Of a stretch of 64,000 nucleotides of DNA, positions 17,151 to 25,568 are shown piece by piece. Under the pieces are notes generated by a model, which saw nothing but the letters and a program-made list of their open reading frames with translations, was not told the origin of the DNA and did not search any database. Where the stretch lies: the NCBI RefSeq assembly GCF_022698145.1, contig NZ_JALDAX010000013.1, positions 1-64,000 of the forward strand, read 5' to 3'. Positions within the stretch are counted from its first letter, which is position 1; every line of letters begins with the position of its first letter. The translations under genes and the position numbers were made by a program. Source of the stretch: Streptomyces spinosisporus (GTDB lineage Bacteria; Actinomycetota; Actinomycetes; Streptomycetales; Streptomycetaceae).

Positions 17151-18377
17151 ATGAGCGCTTCGCAGACCCCGCCCTCTGACGTCACGCCCGACGCCCCCAC
17201 TCTGCTGGTCAAGATCTTCGGCAAGGACAGGCCGGGCATCACGGCCGGTCTCTTCGACACCCTCGCCGCCTACTCGGTCGACGTGGTCGACATCGAGCAG
17301 GTCGTCACCCGTGGCCGAATGGTGCTGTGCGCGCTGGTGACCCAGCCGCCCGCCGGGCTCGAGGGCGACCTGCGCGCGACCGTGCACAGCTGGGCCGAGT
17401 CGATGAAGATGCAGGCGGAGATCATCTCCGGCCACGGCGACAACCGGCCACGCGGTCTCGGGCGCTCGCTGGTCACCGTGCTCGGTCATCCGCTCACCTC
17501 GGAGGCGACCGCCCGGATCGCCGCCAAGATCGCCAAGGCCGGCGGCAACATCGACCGCATCTTCCGGCTCGCCAAGTACCCCGTCACGGCGGTGGAGTTC
17601 GCGGTCTCGGGTGTGGAGACCGAGCCGCTGCGCACGGCTCTCGTGACGGACGCCGCGGCACTCGGTGTCGATGTGGCGGTCGTCGCGGCGGGTCTGCACC
17701 GGCGGGCCCAGCGCCTGGTGGTCATGGACGTCGACTCGACGCTCATCCAGGACGAGGTGATCGAGCTCTTCGCGGCGCACGCGGGCTGCGCGGACAAGGT
17801 CGCCGAGGTCACCGCGGCCGCGATGCGCGGGGAGCTGGACTTCGAGCAGTCGCTGCACGCGCGCGTGGCGCTGCTCGAGGGGCTCGACGCCTCCGTGGTG
17901 GACAAGGTGCGCAGCGAGGTGCGGCTGACACCCGGTGCCCGCACGCTCATCCGCACGCTGAAGCGGCTCGGATACCAAGTGGGCGTCGTATCCGGCGGGT
18001 TCACCCAGGTCACCGACGACCTCAAGGAGCGGCTCGGGCTCGACTTCGCCCAGGCCAACACCCTGGAGATCGTCGACGGAAGACTCACCGGCAGGGTCAT
18101 CGGCGAGATCGTCGACCGTGCGGGCAAGGCGCGGCTGCTGCGCCGGTTCGCCGCCGAGGCGGGCGTACCCCTGGTGCAGACCGTCGCGATCGGTGACGGC
18201 GCCAACGACCTGGACATGCTGAACGCGGCCGGTCTCGGGGTCGCCTTCAACGCCAAGCCGGTCGTACGGGAGGCGGCGCACACCGCCGTGAACGTGCCCT
18301 TCCTGGACACCGTCCTGTATCTGCTGGGCGTCACCCGCGAAGAGGTCGAGGCGGCGGACACGATGGACGAGCAGTAG
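17151..18377 (+). CDS. serB: Phosphoserine phosphatase SerB with N-terminal ACT domains
   Basis: A 408-residue enzyme catalysing the last step of serine biosynthesis (phosphoserine to serine). An N-terminal ACT domain (about 17-95, LLVKIFGKDRPGITAGLF) and a second ACT-like domain (105-180) precede a HAD phosphatase: motif I VMDVDST (nucleophile D193, acid D195), motif II VVSGGF, motif III with Lys and GDGANDLDML. The architecture matches actinobacterial SerB2, where the ACT domains bind serine. It ends before a strong terminator shared with the convergent sixA-like gene. Confidence 0.95.
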   Translation: MSASQTPPSDVTPDAPTLLVKIFGKDRPGITAGLFDTLAAYSVDVVDIEQVVTRGRMVLCALVTQPPAGLEGDLRATVHSWAESMKMQAEIISGHGDNRPRGLGRSLVTVLGHPLTSEATARIAAKIAKAGGNIDRIFRLAKYPVTAVEFAVSGVETEPLRTALVTDAAALGVDVAVVAAGLHRRAQRLVVMDVDSTLIQDEVIELFAAHAGCADKVAEVTAAAMRGELDFEQSLHARVALLEGLDASVVDKVRSEVRLTPGARTLIRTLKRLGYQVGVVSGGFTQVTDDLKERLGLDFAQANTLEIVDGRLTGRVIGEIVDRAGKARLLRRFAAEAGVPLVQTVAIGDGANDLDMLNAAGLGVAFNAKPVVREAAHTAVNVPFLDTVLYLLGVTREEVEAADTMDEQ

Positions 18378-18423
18378 AGCGTCGACCAGTAGCGGAGCAT
18401 CTTCGTACGTCGAGTTCGTACGT

Positions 18424-18460
18424 CGAGGGGCCCGGCACCGTGGTGGTGCCGGGCCCCTCG
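18424..18460. terminator. Bidirectional terminator between serB and the sixA-like gene
   Basis: A perfect 16-bp stem (18424-18439 with 18445-18460) with a 5-nt loop lies between convergent genes ending at 18377 and 18474. It is preceded by a direct duplication of the phrase cgtacgtcgag. Confidence 0.85.
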
Positions 18461-18473
18461 TGCGTCGTGGCGG

Positions 18474-18992
18474 CTACTCGGTCGGTGCCCAGTAGTCGAT
18501 CAGCTTGGCGGTGGCCGGCTCCAGGCTCTTCCAGGAGCCCTCGAAGGACAGGACCGCGAAGGCGGCGGCCGGGAACCCGCGCTGGCTCATCCGCTCGCGG
18601 GCGTCGCCCTCGGCCGAGCCGGCCAGGATGTCGGCGAGGCCCTGCACACCCGGGTTGTGGCCGATGAGCACGGCGTTCTGTGCGTCGTCGGGGGTCTCGT
18701 TGAGCAGTGCGATCAGCTCGCCGGGCGAGGCCTCGTAGATACGCTCCTCGTAGACGGTTTTCGGCCGCTGCGGGAACTCGTGAACGGCGAGCTTCCAGGT
18801 TTCTCGGGTCCGGATCGAGGTGGAGCACAGGGCCAGGTGGAAGGGGATGCCGGTGTCGGCCAGCTTGCGTCCGGCGACTGCGGCGTCCGTGCGGCCCCGG
18901 TCAGCCAGGGGGCGCTCATGGTCGGTCACCTGCGGCCAGTCGGCTTTCGCATGCCGGAAGAGGACGATCCTGCGGGGTTCAGCGACGCTCAT
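18474..18992 (-). CDS. SixA-like phosphohistidine phosphatase / histidine phosphatase
   Basis: A 172-residue member of the histidine phosphatase (phosphoglycerate mutase-like) superfamily. RHAKAD at 13-18 holds the nucleophile H14, and GHNPG near 111-115 supplies the second catalytic His. The single-domain length and RHAKAD form are typical of SixA, which dephosphorylates phosphohistidine in phosphorelays; the true substrate here is inferred. It is monocistronic and converges with serB. Confidence 0.9.
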   Translation of the reverse strand: MSVAEPRRIVLFRHAKADWPQVTDHERPLADRGRTDAAVAGRKLADTGIPFHLALCSTSIRTRETWKLAVHEFPQRPKTVYEERIYEASPGELIALLNETPDDAQNAVLIGHNPGVQGLADILAGSAEGDARERMSQRGFPAAAFAVLSFEGSWKSLEPATAKLIDYWAPTE

Positions 18993-19077
18993 GGAATCCA
19001 GCTTCGCATGAAACAGGCCATCAGGCGCAGGTAGTTGACCGGCGGTCCGAGAGGGGTATCGGCGGTCCGAGAGGGGC

Positions 19078-19281
19078 TCAGCGCGCCACGAGCTGCTGTA
19101 TGCGCTCGAAGAGGTGGGTGATCGCCGGGTCGCTCGCCGCCTGCGCGTGGGTGGGGTTCAGCATCAGGGCCAGGAGCACGATGAAGGCGAGCGTCGGCAG
19201 GGCCAGTGCCCACCAGGGCAGCCTGGTCTGGACGCCACCCGTGGTCGACGGGTGGTGCAGGGTCTGCGAACGGGCCGACAT
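19078..19281 (-). CDS. Small single-pass membrane protein, unknown function
   Basis: A 67-residue protein with one TM helix (about 23-44, WALALPTLAFIVLLALML) flanked by a polar N-terminus and a short helical C-terminus (AITHLFERIQQLVAR). The ATG at 19281 is chosen because GGAGG lies 6 nt upstream; a longer start at 19377 has no such site. The protein is hypothetical; nothing identifies a partner. The downstream neighbour on the same strand is the sixA-like gene, 85 nt away. Confidence 0.7.
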   Translation of the reverse strand: MSARSQTLHHPSTTGGVQTRLPWWALALPTLAFIVLLALMLNPTHAQAASDPAITHLFERIQQLVAR

Positions 19282-19407
19282 GAGAGCCTCCGCGATCTTC
19301 GAGTGGTCGGTGACCGCCCCCGCGGTCACGATTCGAAGGTACGCAGTCGGCGGCCCCCAACCCATCCGGAGACCCACCCACTTGACCCTGACACCCGCCC
19401 CCTAGGG

Positions 19408-19469
19408 GATGGTGGGGCTAGCCCCACCATCGGGCGTCACACATCGGCGTCACGCATCGGGCGTCACGG
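19408..19469. repeat. 24-bp perfect palindrome adjoining three tandem repeats
   Basis: gatggtggggct at 19408-19419 is followed directly by its exact complement to 19431. Three tandem copies of catcggGcgtcac(g/a) follow at 19428, 19442 and 19455, the last overlapping the stop codon of the mini-gene at 19464. On the minus strand the palindrome sits just after that stop and probably terminates its transcription. Confidence 0.65.
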
Positions 19470-19580
19470 CGAGGCGATCGTCGCGATGATGGCGATGATC
19501 ACGAAGATGGCGAGGAACGAGCCGAAGACCAGCAGCATCTTCTTCTGGCCGTTCTTGGGGTTCGGGTCGAGCACGGGCAT
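19464..19580 (-). CDS. SGM_5486-family transporter-associated mini-protein
   Basis: A 38-residue protein, MPVLDPNPKNGQKKMLL..., with one TM helix (LLVFGSFLAIFVIIAIIATIA) and almost no cytoplasmic mass. It matches the small family consistently encoded next to an MFS transporter in Streptomyces, and here follows the MFS gene by 44 nt on the same strand. It may stabilise or regulate that transporter. The gene is short enough to be missed by routine calling; the tight family match and context support it. Confidence 0.85.
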   Translation of the reverse strand: MPVLDPNPKNGQKKMLLVFGSFLAIFVIIAIIATIASP

Positions 19581-19624
19581 GCGCCAAGTCTCCCACCTCG
19601 CGGCGCCGGCACTGCCGCCGGGGG

Positions 19625-20959
19625 TCAGGCGGCCGCCTCGTCCTCGACCGTGCGGTTGCGGCCCGCCAGGACGCCGACCACCATCTGCGGGATCAGCAGG
19701 GCGGTCATGAGGCCGATCGGCAGGCTCCAGCCGCCGCTGTGCTGGTAGAGCACGCCCACCAGGAGCGGCCCGGGGATGGAGATCAGATAGCCGGTGCTCT
19801 GCGCGAAGCCGGACAGCTGGGCCACTCCGGCGCTGGTCCTGGACCGCATGCCGACCATCGTCAGGGCCAGCGGGAACGAGCAGTTGGAGATGCCGAGCAG
19901 CAGGGCCCACGCCCAGGAGCCGGCGGCGGGGGCGAGATAGAGGCCGGCGTACCCGGCGAGGCCGCACACGCCCAGCGCGATCACGATGGGGCCCTGGTGG
20001 GGCAGCCGGGTGGCGAGGCGCGGGATGACGAAGGCCAGCGGCACACCCATGACCATGGTGACGGCGAGCAGCAGTCCCGCGGTGCCCGCGGGCACGCCCG
20101 CGTCCCGGAAGATCTGTGCCATCCAGCCCATGGTGACGTAGGCACCGGTGGCCTGGAGCCCGAAGTAGACGGCGAGGGCCCAGGCGGTGCCGCTACGGGT
20201 GATCCGCAACGCGGGCGCCGCCACGCGCGCGTGCTCCCGCTGCCCGGCCGGCTGCTCGGCGGACCGGCCGTCGGGCTGTCCGGCGGACCGCGCGCCCGGC
20301 TGCTCGGCGGACCGCGCGCCCCGCTGCCGTACGAACGGGATCCACGGCACGATGGCGACCACCCCGAGCAGCGACCAGATCGCGAGCCCCGACTGCCAAC
20401 TGCCGCCCAGGGCCTCGGTCATGGGCACCGTCACCGCCGCCGCGACCGCGGTGCCCAGGGCGAGGGCCATCGAGTAGAGGCCGGTCATGGAACCGACCCG
20501 GTCGGGGAACCAGCGCTTGACGATGACCGGCATCAGGACGTTGCTGACCGCGATGCCCATGAGCGTGAGCGCGCTGGCGGCTAGGAAGCCCGCCGTGCTG
20601 TGGGTGTACGGCCGCACCAGGAGTCCCGCGGCGATGGCGACCATGCCGGCGCAGACCACCGCGGCCGGTCCGAAGCGGCGGGCCAGGCGGGGGGCGGTGA
20701 CGCCGAAGACGGCGAAGCAGAGCGGCGGCACGGAGGTGAGCAGTCCGGCCACGCTGCCGCTCATGCCGAGCCCGTCGCGGACCTCCTCCAGGAGCGCGCC
20801 GAGACTGGTGATGGCAGGCCGGAGGTTCAGGGCGGTCAGCACGATGCCGACCACCAGCAGCCGCGTCGCCCACGCGCGCGTGGCGGGCTCTGTGGTCGTG
20901 TGCGCCTCCGGGGTGCGTATCTGCGGGGACGTGACCGTCCTGGATTCCTCGCTTGCCAT
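19625..20959 (-). CDS. MFS transporter, CynX/NimT family
   Basis: A 444-residue transporter with twelve predicted TM helices and the family opening RLLVVGIVLTALNLRPAITSLGALL. CynX/NimT proteins export or import small organic anions such as cyanate or nitroimidazoles; the substrate here is not evident. A Gln/Pro/Arg-rich central loop (about 225-260) contains imperfect repeats of RSAEQPGA. The ATG at 20959 gives the natural N-terminus; upstream in-frame ATGs lie within the operator region. The gene is divergent from a GntR regulator and followed by the SGM_5486 mini-gene. Confidence 0.9.
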   Translation of the reverse strand: MASEESRTVTSPQIRTPEAHTTTEPATRAWATRLLVVGIVLTALNLRPAITSLGALLEEVRDGLGMSGSVAGLLTSVPPLCFAVFGVTAPRLARRFGPAAVVCAGMVAIAAGLLVRPYTHSTAGFLAASALTLMGIAVSNVLMPVIVKRWFPDRVGSMTGLYSMALALGTAVAAAVTVPMTEALGGSWQSGLAIWSLLGVVAIVPWIPFVRQRGARSAEQPGARSAGQPDGRSAEQPAGQREHARVAAPALRITRSGTAWALAVYFGLQATGAYVTMGWMAQIFRDAGVPAGTAGLLLAVTMVMGVPLAFVIPRLATRLPHQGPIVIALGVCGLAGYAGLYLAPAAGSWAWALLLGISNCSFPLALTMVGMRSRTSAGVAQLSGFAQSTGYLISIPGPLLVGVLYQHSGGWSLPIGLMTALLIPQMVVGVLAGRNRTVEDEAAA

Positions 20960-20973
20960 GACGCCCATCATAG

Positions 20974-20988
20974 AATCATGGGATGATT
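20974..20988. promoter_or_regulatory. Palindromic operator between the MFS and gntR genes
   Basis: AATCATGGGATGATT is a perfect 6-3-6 inverted repeat 15 nt upstream of the MFS start and 72 nt upstream of gntR. FadR-subfamily GntR proteins bind short palindromes of this geometry and commonly autoregulate and control divergent transporters. The link to this GntR is inference. Confidence 0.7.
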
Positions 20989-21059
20989 GGTTGTCCATCG
21001 TGCGGCCGTCCCGACCGTCCTGCCCGCCCGGCCCCGTCCCTCCCGTGCGAAGGTGTGCC

Positions 21060-21758
21060 ATGCCCTTGAGCCACCCGCGCCGTTCGGCGCTGTCCGAGCA
21101 GGTCATCGCCGCGCTGCGGCATCAGATCACCTCGGGCGAGTGGCCGGTCGGCTCACGCATCCCCACCGAGCCGGAGCTGGTCGAGCAGCTCGGTGTGGCC
21201 CGGAACACGGTCCGTGAGGCCGTCCGCGCGCTCGCCCACAACGGCCTGCTGGACATCCGTCAGGGCTCGGGCACCTACGTCGTGGCGACCAGTGAGCTGG
21301 CGGGCGTGATGCACCGCCGCTTCGCCGACGCGGACCCGCGGCACGTCGCCGAGCTGCGCTCCACGCTGGAGTCGGCCGCCGCGAGACTGGCCGCCGAGCG
21401 GCGCACGGAGAAGGACCTCAAGCAGCTCGACACGCTGCTCGTGCGGCGCGAGGAGGCCTGGGAGTCGGGCGACACGGAGGCGTTCGTGGCGGCGGACGCC
21501 ACCTTCCACCTGGCGGTGGTGGCGGCGTCCCACAACGACGTGATGAGCGCGATGTACGCCGACCTCGGCGAGGTGCTGCGGGACTGGCTGCGCGACGACG
21601 TCGGCGAGGCGCTGACGCCGGAGACGTACATGGAGCACACCCGCCTGGTGGACGCGATCCGCGCGGGCGACGCCGAGGCGGCGGGCTCGGCGGCGGCGAG
21701 CTATCCGGTCCTGTGCCGTCCGGGCCGTCCGGGGCGGTTCACCGCTTCTGGTGGCTGA
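21060..21758 (+). CDS. GntR-family regulator, FadR/FCD subfamily
   Basis: A 232-residue repressor: winged helix at about 5-72 (SALSEQVIAALRHQITSGEW, VARNTVREAVRALAHNGLL) and a helical FCD ligand domain (85-215), whose metal/ligand residues include Asp and His in ADATFHLAVVAASHN and the later H of MEHTRLVDAI. Probably controls the divergent MFS gene through the palindrome at 20974. The C-terminal tail (PVLCRPGRPGRFTASGG) is unusual and overlaps the convergent gene by 20 nt, which may reflect recent loss of the normal end. Confidence 0.9.
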   Translation: MPLSHPRRSALSEQVIAALRHQITSGEWPVGSRIPTEPELVEQLGVARNTVREAVRALAHNGLLDIRQGSGTYVVATSELAGVMHRRFADADPRHVAELRSTLESAAARLAAERRTEKDLKQLDTLLVRREEAWESGDTEAFVAADATFHLAVVAASHNDVMSAMYADLGEVLRDWLRDDVGEALTPETYMEHTRLVDAIRAGDAEAAGSAAASYPVLCRPGRPGRFTASGG

Positions 21759-22107
21759 TCCACACCGAGCGGACCTCCTCCCAGCACCGTCCGGTGAGCC
21801 GTACGGTCATGGCCGGCCAGGCGTCGACCCGGGCGCCGTCGGTGTCGAGGTCCCACCAGCGAGCGCACTCGACGTGCAGGCTGACGCCGTCGGTCCGCGG
21901 ATAGGGGTTGTGGCAGTACGCGGTCACGTGCGAGCCGGTGATCCGGATGCGGCACTGGGCGCCGAAGGGCTCCGGCGAGGGCGGCTTCGCGGGCTGCACG
22001 CGCGCGTGGGGCATCGCGTCGTACGGCAGGGACATCACCTCGTAGGGCAGGGACAGCACGAGGACGACGGCGAAGGTCGCTGAGGCCAAGCTGCGGAACA
22101 GACGCAC
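21739..22107 (-). CDS. Secreted hypothetical protein with four cysteines
   Basis: A 122-residue protein with an N-terminal signal sequence (LFRSLASATFAVVLVLSL, about 3-20). The mature part has four Cys residues that could form two disulphides (CRIRITGSHVTAYC and VECARWW...GRCWEE) and many Trp/Arg. No known family is recognised. The 3' end overlaps the gntR gene by 20 nt in convergent orientation. Tandem 21-22 nt repeats lie upstream of the start. Confidence 0.7.
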   Translation of the reverse strand: MRLFRSLASATFAVVLVLSLPYEVMSLPYDAMPHARVQPAKPPSPEPFGAQCRIRITGSHVTAYCHNPYPRTDGVSLHVECARWWDLDTDGARVDAWPAMTVRLTGRCWEEVRSVWISHQKR

Positions 22108-22141
22108 AAGGGGACCTCCTCGGCCGTGCTCGGGAGGGAAT

Positions 22142-22184
22142 CACGTGCCGGAACACGTCATCCCACGTGCTGAACACGTCATCC
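22142..22184. repeat. Two adjoining copies of a 21-22 nt repeat
   Basis: cacgtgccggaacacgtc-atcc (22142-22163) is followed directly by cacgtgctgaacacgtc-atcc (22164-22184). Each contains cacgtg and aacacgt. It sits 35 nt upstream of the secreted-protein gene on the minus strand, in the position of an operator or upstream activator site. Confidence 0.6.
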
Positions 22185-22244
22185 AGAGTGCCCAGTTGAG
22201 GCCCCGACCCGCCCGGCCGGGTAGGCCGAACGGGTGACATGCCA

Positions 22245-22274
22245 AGGGCGCGCGCCCGGCAGGACACGCGCCCT
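22245..22274 (-). terminator. Candidate terminator of the fabG-fabI operon
   Basis: An 8-bp stem (agggcgcg 22245-22252 with cgcgccct 22267-22274) lies 30 nt beyond the fabI stop. The loop is 14 nt and there is no clear U-tract, so efficiency is uncertain. Confidence 0.45.
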
Positions 22275-22303
22275 CGATCGCCGTCGTACGGCAGCGGCGG
22301 CGC

Positions 22304-23071
22304 TCACGCGCCGATGGCGTGCAGACCCCCGTCGACGTGGATGATCTCGCCCGTCGTCTTCGGGAACCAGTCGCTCAGCAGGGCGACGATGCCCTTGCCG
22401 GCCGGCTCCGGGTCCTTGAGGTCCCACTCCAGCGGGGAGCGGCTGTCCCACACCGCGGCCAGGTCGCTGAAGCCCGGGATGGACTTGGCGGCCATCGAGC
22501 CGATCGGGCCCGCGGAGATGAGGTTGCAGCGGATGTTCTGCTTGCCAAGGTCACGGGCGAGATAGCGGCTGGTGGCCTCCAGGGCTGCCTTGGCCGGGCC
22601 CATCCAGTCGTACTGCGGCCAGGCGTACTGGGCGTCGAAGGTGAGGCCGACGACCGAGCCGCCGTTCTGCATCAGCGGCAGACAGGCCATGGTCAGCGAC
22701 TTCAGGGAGTACGCCGAGACGTGCATGGCCGTGGCGACCGACTCGAACGGCGTGTTCAGGAAGTTGCCGCCGAGCGCGTCCTGCGGCGCGAAGCCGATGG
22801 AGTGCACGACGCCGTCGAGGCCGCCGAGCTCCTCGCCGACGACGTCGGCCAGGCGGCCCATGTGCTCGTCGTTGGTGACGTCGAGCTCGATGACCTTGGT
22901 GGGCTTGGGGAGCTTCTTGGCGATGCGCTCGGTCAGCGTGGGCCGCGGGAACGCGGTGAGGATGATCTCGGCGCCCTGCTCCTGGGCCAGCTTGGCGGCG
23001 TGGAAGGCGATGGAGGACTCCATCAGCACACCGGTGATCAGGACGCGCTTGCCCTCGAGAATTCCGCTCAT
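22304..23071 (-). CDS. fabI: Enoyl-[acyl-carrier-protein] reductase (NADH), InhA/FabI type
   Basis: A 255-residue FAS-II enzyme that reduces the enoyl-ACP double bond with NADH. The divergent SDR motif ITGVLMESSIAFHAA and the YDWMGPAKAALE block match InhA, giving catalytic Y154 and K161 and aromatic F145. The mycobacterial-type sequence is expected for actinomycetes. It lies 5 nt downstream of fabG and forms a two-gene fatty-acid operon, so both reductive steps of elongation are co-expressed. Confidence 0.95.
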   Translation of the reverse strand: MSGILEGKRVLITGVLMESSIAFHAAKLAQEQGAEIILTAFPRPTLTERIAKKLPKPTKVIELDVTNDEHMGRLADVVGEELGGLDGVVHSIGFAPQDALGGNFLNTPFESVATAMHVSAYSLKSLTMACLPLMQNGGSVVGLTFDAQYAWPQYDWMGPAKAALEATSRYLARDLGKQNIRCNLISAGPIGSMAAKSIPGFSDLAAVWDSRSPLEWDLKDPEPAGKGIVALLSDWFPKTTGEIIHVDGGLHAIGA

Positions 23072-23076
23072 GGTGA

Positions 23077-23781
23077 TCAGTGACCCATTCCCAGTCCGCC
23101 GTCAACGGGGATGACGGCTCCAGTGATGTACGAGGCGTCGTCGGAGGCGAGGAACCGCACCGTCGCGGCCACCTCCTCGGGCTGCGCGTACCGGCCGAGC
23201 GGCACCTGCGACACGATGCCCGCCCGCTGCTCGTCGGTGAGCACCTTGGTCATGTCGGTGTCGACGAAGCCGGGCGAGACGACATTGAAGGTGATGTTGC
23301 GCGAGCCCAGCTCACGGGCGAGGGAGCGCGCGAAGCCGACGAGACCGGCCTTGGAGGCGGCGTAGTTCGCCTGGCCGGGTCCGCCGAGCAGGCCGACGAC
23401 CGACGAGATGAGGACGACACGGCCCTTCTTGGCGCGCAGCATGCCGCGGTTGGCGCGCTTGACCACGCGGAAGGTGCCGGTGAGGTTGGTGTCGAGGACG
23501 GACGTGAAGTCCTCCTCGGACATCCGCATCAGGAGCTGGTCCTTGGTGATGCCGGCGTTGGCCACCAGGACCTCGACCGGGCCGTGCTCCGCCTCGATCT
23601 CCTTGTAGGCCTGCTCCACCTGCTCGGTGTCGGTGATGTCGCACTTGACCGCGAGGAAGCCGGCCGGCGGCTCTCCCGAGCGGTATGTGATCGCGACCTT
23701 GTCGCCGGCGTCGGCGAATGCGCGGGCGATGGCGAGGCCGATGCCCCGGTTGCCTCCGGTGACGAGAACCGAGCGGCTCAA
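23077..23781 (-). CDS. fabG: 3-oxoacyl-[acyl-carrier-protein] reductase FabG
   Basis: A 234-residue SDR that reduces 3-oxoacyl-ACP with NADPH. Motifs: TGGNRGIG at 8-15, NAG in VLVANAGI, catalytic Ser in LISSV, and YAASK. A TTG start at 23781 is chosen: it is preceded by AAAGGG at 8 nt and begins exactly at the family N-terminus (SRSVLVTGG). A much longer open frame upstream to 23997 lacks family similarity. First gene of the fabG-fabI operon. Confidence 0.93.
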   Translation of the reverse strand: MSRSVLVTGGNRGIGLAIARAFADAGDKVAITYRSGEPPAGFLAVKCDITDTEQVEQAYKEIEAEHGPVEVLVANAGITKDQLLMRMSEEDFTSVLDTNLTGTFRVVKRANRGMLRAKKGRVVLISSVVGLLGGPGQANYAASKAGLVGFARSLARELGSRNITFNVVSPGFVDTDMTKVLTDEQRAGIVSQVPLGRYAQPEEVAATVRFLASDDASYITGAVIPVDGGLGMGH

Positions 23782-23997
23782 CGGATCACCCTTTCGATAG
23801 CGGTCTGATGCCTCCGCCCGACACCTGGATGACAGGCGGCTTCCTCGAAAACCTATCGGTCGGACGCCTCCGGCGGACAATCGGGCACCGACAGTGGCCA
23901 ACGGGACTCGCTGTCGGGTCCCTACAGAAAGTTCTCCGGACCGGAGCGAAACCTGTGGTCCGCCGGGCCGCTCACGCGACATGATCGGAGCAGCCAC

Positions 23998-24027
23998 AGG
24001 TCACGACAGGTCACAACGGGTCACGAC
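23998..24027. repeat. Three tandem 10-bp repeats upstream of tldD
   Basis: aggtcacgac, aggtcacaac and gggtcacgac follow one another with an exact 10-bp period, one helical turn, 18 nt before the tldD start. They overlap the likely untranslated leader or promoter. Three same-face half-sites suggest cooperative binding by a regulator. Confidence 0.65.
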
Positions 24028-24044
24028 AACAAGGAGAGACCTCG

Positions 24045-25568
24045 GTGCCTCATTCCATCGACGAAGCCTTCACGGCACTTCCTCTACGCGCCCTGGCCGA
24101 CGCGGCGCTGGCACGCGCGCGTGCGCTGGGCGCCGAGCACGCGGACTTCCGGTTCGAGCGGGTGCGCAACGCCTCCTGGCGGTTCCGCGACGCCAAGCCC
24201 GCCGGTTCGTCGGACACCACCGACCTCGGGTACGCGGTCCGGGTCGTGCACGGCGGCACCTGGGGCTTCGCCTCGGGTGTGGATCTGAGCCTCGACGCCG
24301 CCGCCAAGGTCGCCTCGCAGGCGGTGGCGATGGCCAAGCTGTCGGCCCAGGTGATCAAGGCGGCCGGTTCGGACGAGCGCGTGGAGCTCGCCGATGAGCC
24401 CGTGCACGCGGACAAGACGTGGATCTCGTCGTACGAGATCGATCCGTTCACCGTGCCCGACGAGGAGAAGTCGGCGCTGCTGGCGGACTGGAGCGCCCGG
24501 CTGCTCGCGGCGGGCGGCGTGGACCATGTGGACGCCTCCCTGCTCACCGTGCACGAGAACAAGTTCTACGCCGACACCGCCGGGACGGTGACCACCCAGC
24601 AGCGCGTACGGCTGCACCCTCAGCTGACGGCCGTGTCGGTCGACGAGTCGAGCGGCGAGTTCGACTCGATGCGGACGATCGCGCCGCCGGTCGGACGCGG
24701 CTGGGAGTACCTCACGGGCACCGGCTGGGACTGGGAGGGCGAGCTGGAGCAGCTCCCGGAGCTGCTCGCCGAGAAGATGCGCGCGCCCAGCGTCGAGGCG
24801 GGCCTGTACGACCTCGTCGTCGATCCGTCCAACCTCTGGCTGACCATCCACGAGTCCATCGGCCACGCCACCGAACTGGACCGCGCGTTCGGCTACGAGG
24901 CCGCCTACGCCGGCACCTCCTTCGCCACGTTCGACCAGCTGGGCAAGCTCAGGTACGGCTCCGAGCTGATGAACGTCACCGGTGACCGCACCGCCGAGCA
25001 CGGCCTGGCGACCATCGGCTACGACGACGAGGGCGTCGAGGGCCAGTCCTGGGACCTGGTCAAGGACGGCACGCTCGTCGGCTACCAGCTCGACCGGCGC
25101 ATCGCGAAGCTCACCGGCTTCGACCGCTCCAACGGCTGCGCCTACGCCGACTCCCCCGGGCATGTGCCGGTGCAGCGCATGGCCAACGTGTCGCTGCAGC
25201 CGGACCCGGCCGGGATGGCCACCGAGGATCTGATCGGCGGGGTCGACCGCGGGATCTACGTCGTCGGGGACCGCTCCTGGTCCATCGACATGCAGCGCTA
25301 CAACTTCCAGTTCACCGGCCAGCGGTTCTTCAGGATCGAGAACGGGCGGATCACCGGGCAGCTGCGGGACGTCGCCTACCAGGCGACGACCACCGACTTC
25401 TGGGGCTCGATGGCCGCGGTGGGCGGCCCGCAGACCTATGTCCTCGGGGGCGCGTTCAACTGCGGCAAGGCCCAGCCGGGCCAGGTCGCCGCCGTCTCGC
25501 ACGGCTGCCCCTCGGCCCTCTTCAAGGGCGTCAACATCCTCAACACCACCTCGGAGGCCGGTCGATGA
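24045..25568 (+). CDS. tldD: TldD metalloprotease subunit
   Basis: A 507-residue protein, the catalytic subunit of the TldD-TldE heterodimer. The zinc site is HESIGHATELDR (HExxxH variant, residues about 269-280) with further ligands near the C-terminus (GAFNCGKAQPGQ). In other bacteria the complex matures microcin-like peptides and degrades unfolded peptides; here the substrate is unknown. The GTG at 24045 follows AAGGAGAG. The stop overlaps the tldE start by ATGA, ensuring balanced synthesis of both subunits. Confidence 0.95.
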   Translation: MPHSIDEAFTALPLRALADAALARARALGAEHADFRFERVRNASWRFRDAKPAGSSDTTDLGYAVRVVHGGTWGFASGVDLSLDAAAKVASQAVAMAKLSAQVIKAAGSDERVELADEPVHADKTWISSYEIDPFTVPDEEKSALLADWSARLLAAGGVDHVDASLLTVHENKFYADTAGTVTTQQRVRLHPQLTAVSVDESSGEFDSMRTIAPPVGRGWEYLTGTGWDWEGELEQLPELLAEKMRAPSVEAGLYDLVVDPSNLWLTIHESIGHATELDRAFGYEAAYAGTSFATFDQLGKLRYGSELMNVTGDRTAEHGLATIGYDDEGVEGQSWDLVKDGTLVGYQLDRRIAKLTGFDRSNGCAYADSPGHVPVQRMANVSLQPDPAGMATEDLIGGVDRGIYVVGDRSWSIDMQRYNFQFTGQRFFRIENGRITGQLRDVAYQATTTDFWGSMAAVGGPQTYVLGGAFNCGKAQPGQVAAVSHGCPSALFKGVNILNTTSEAGR

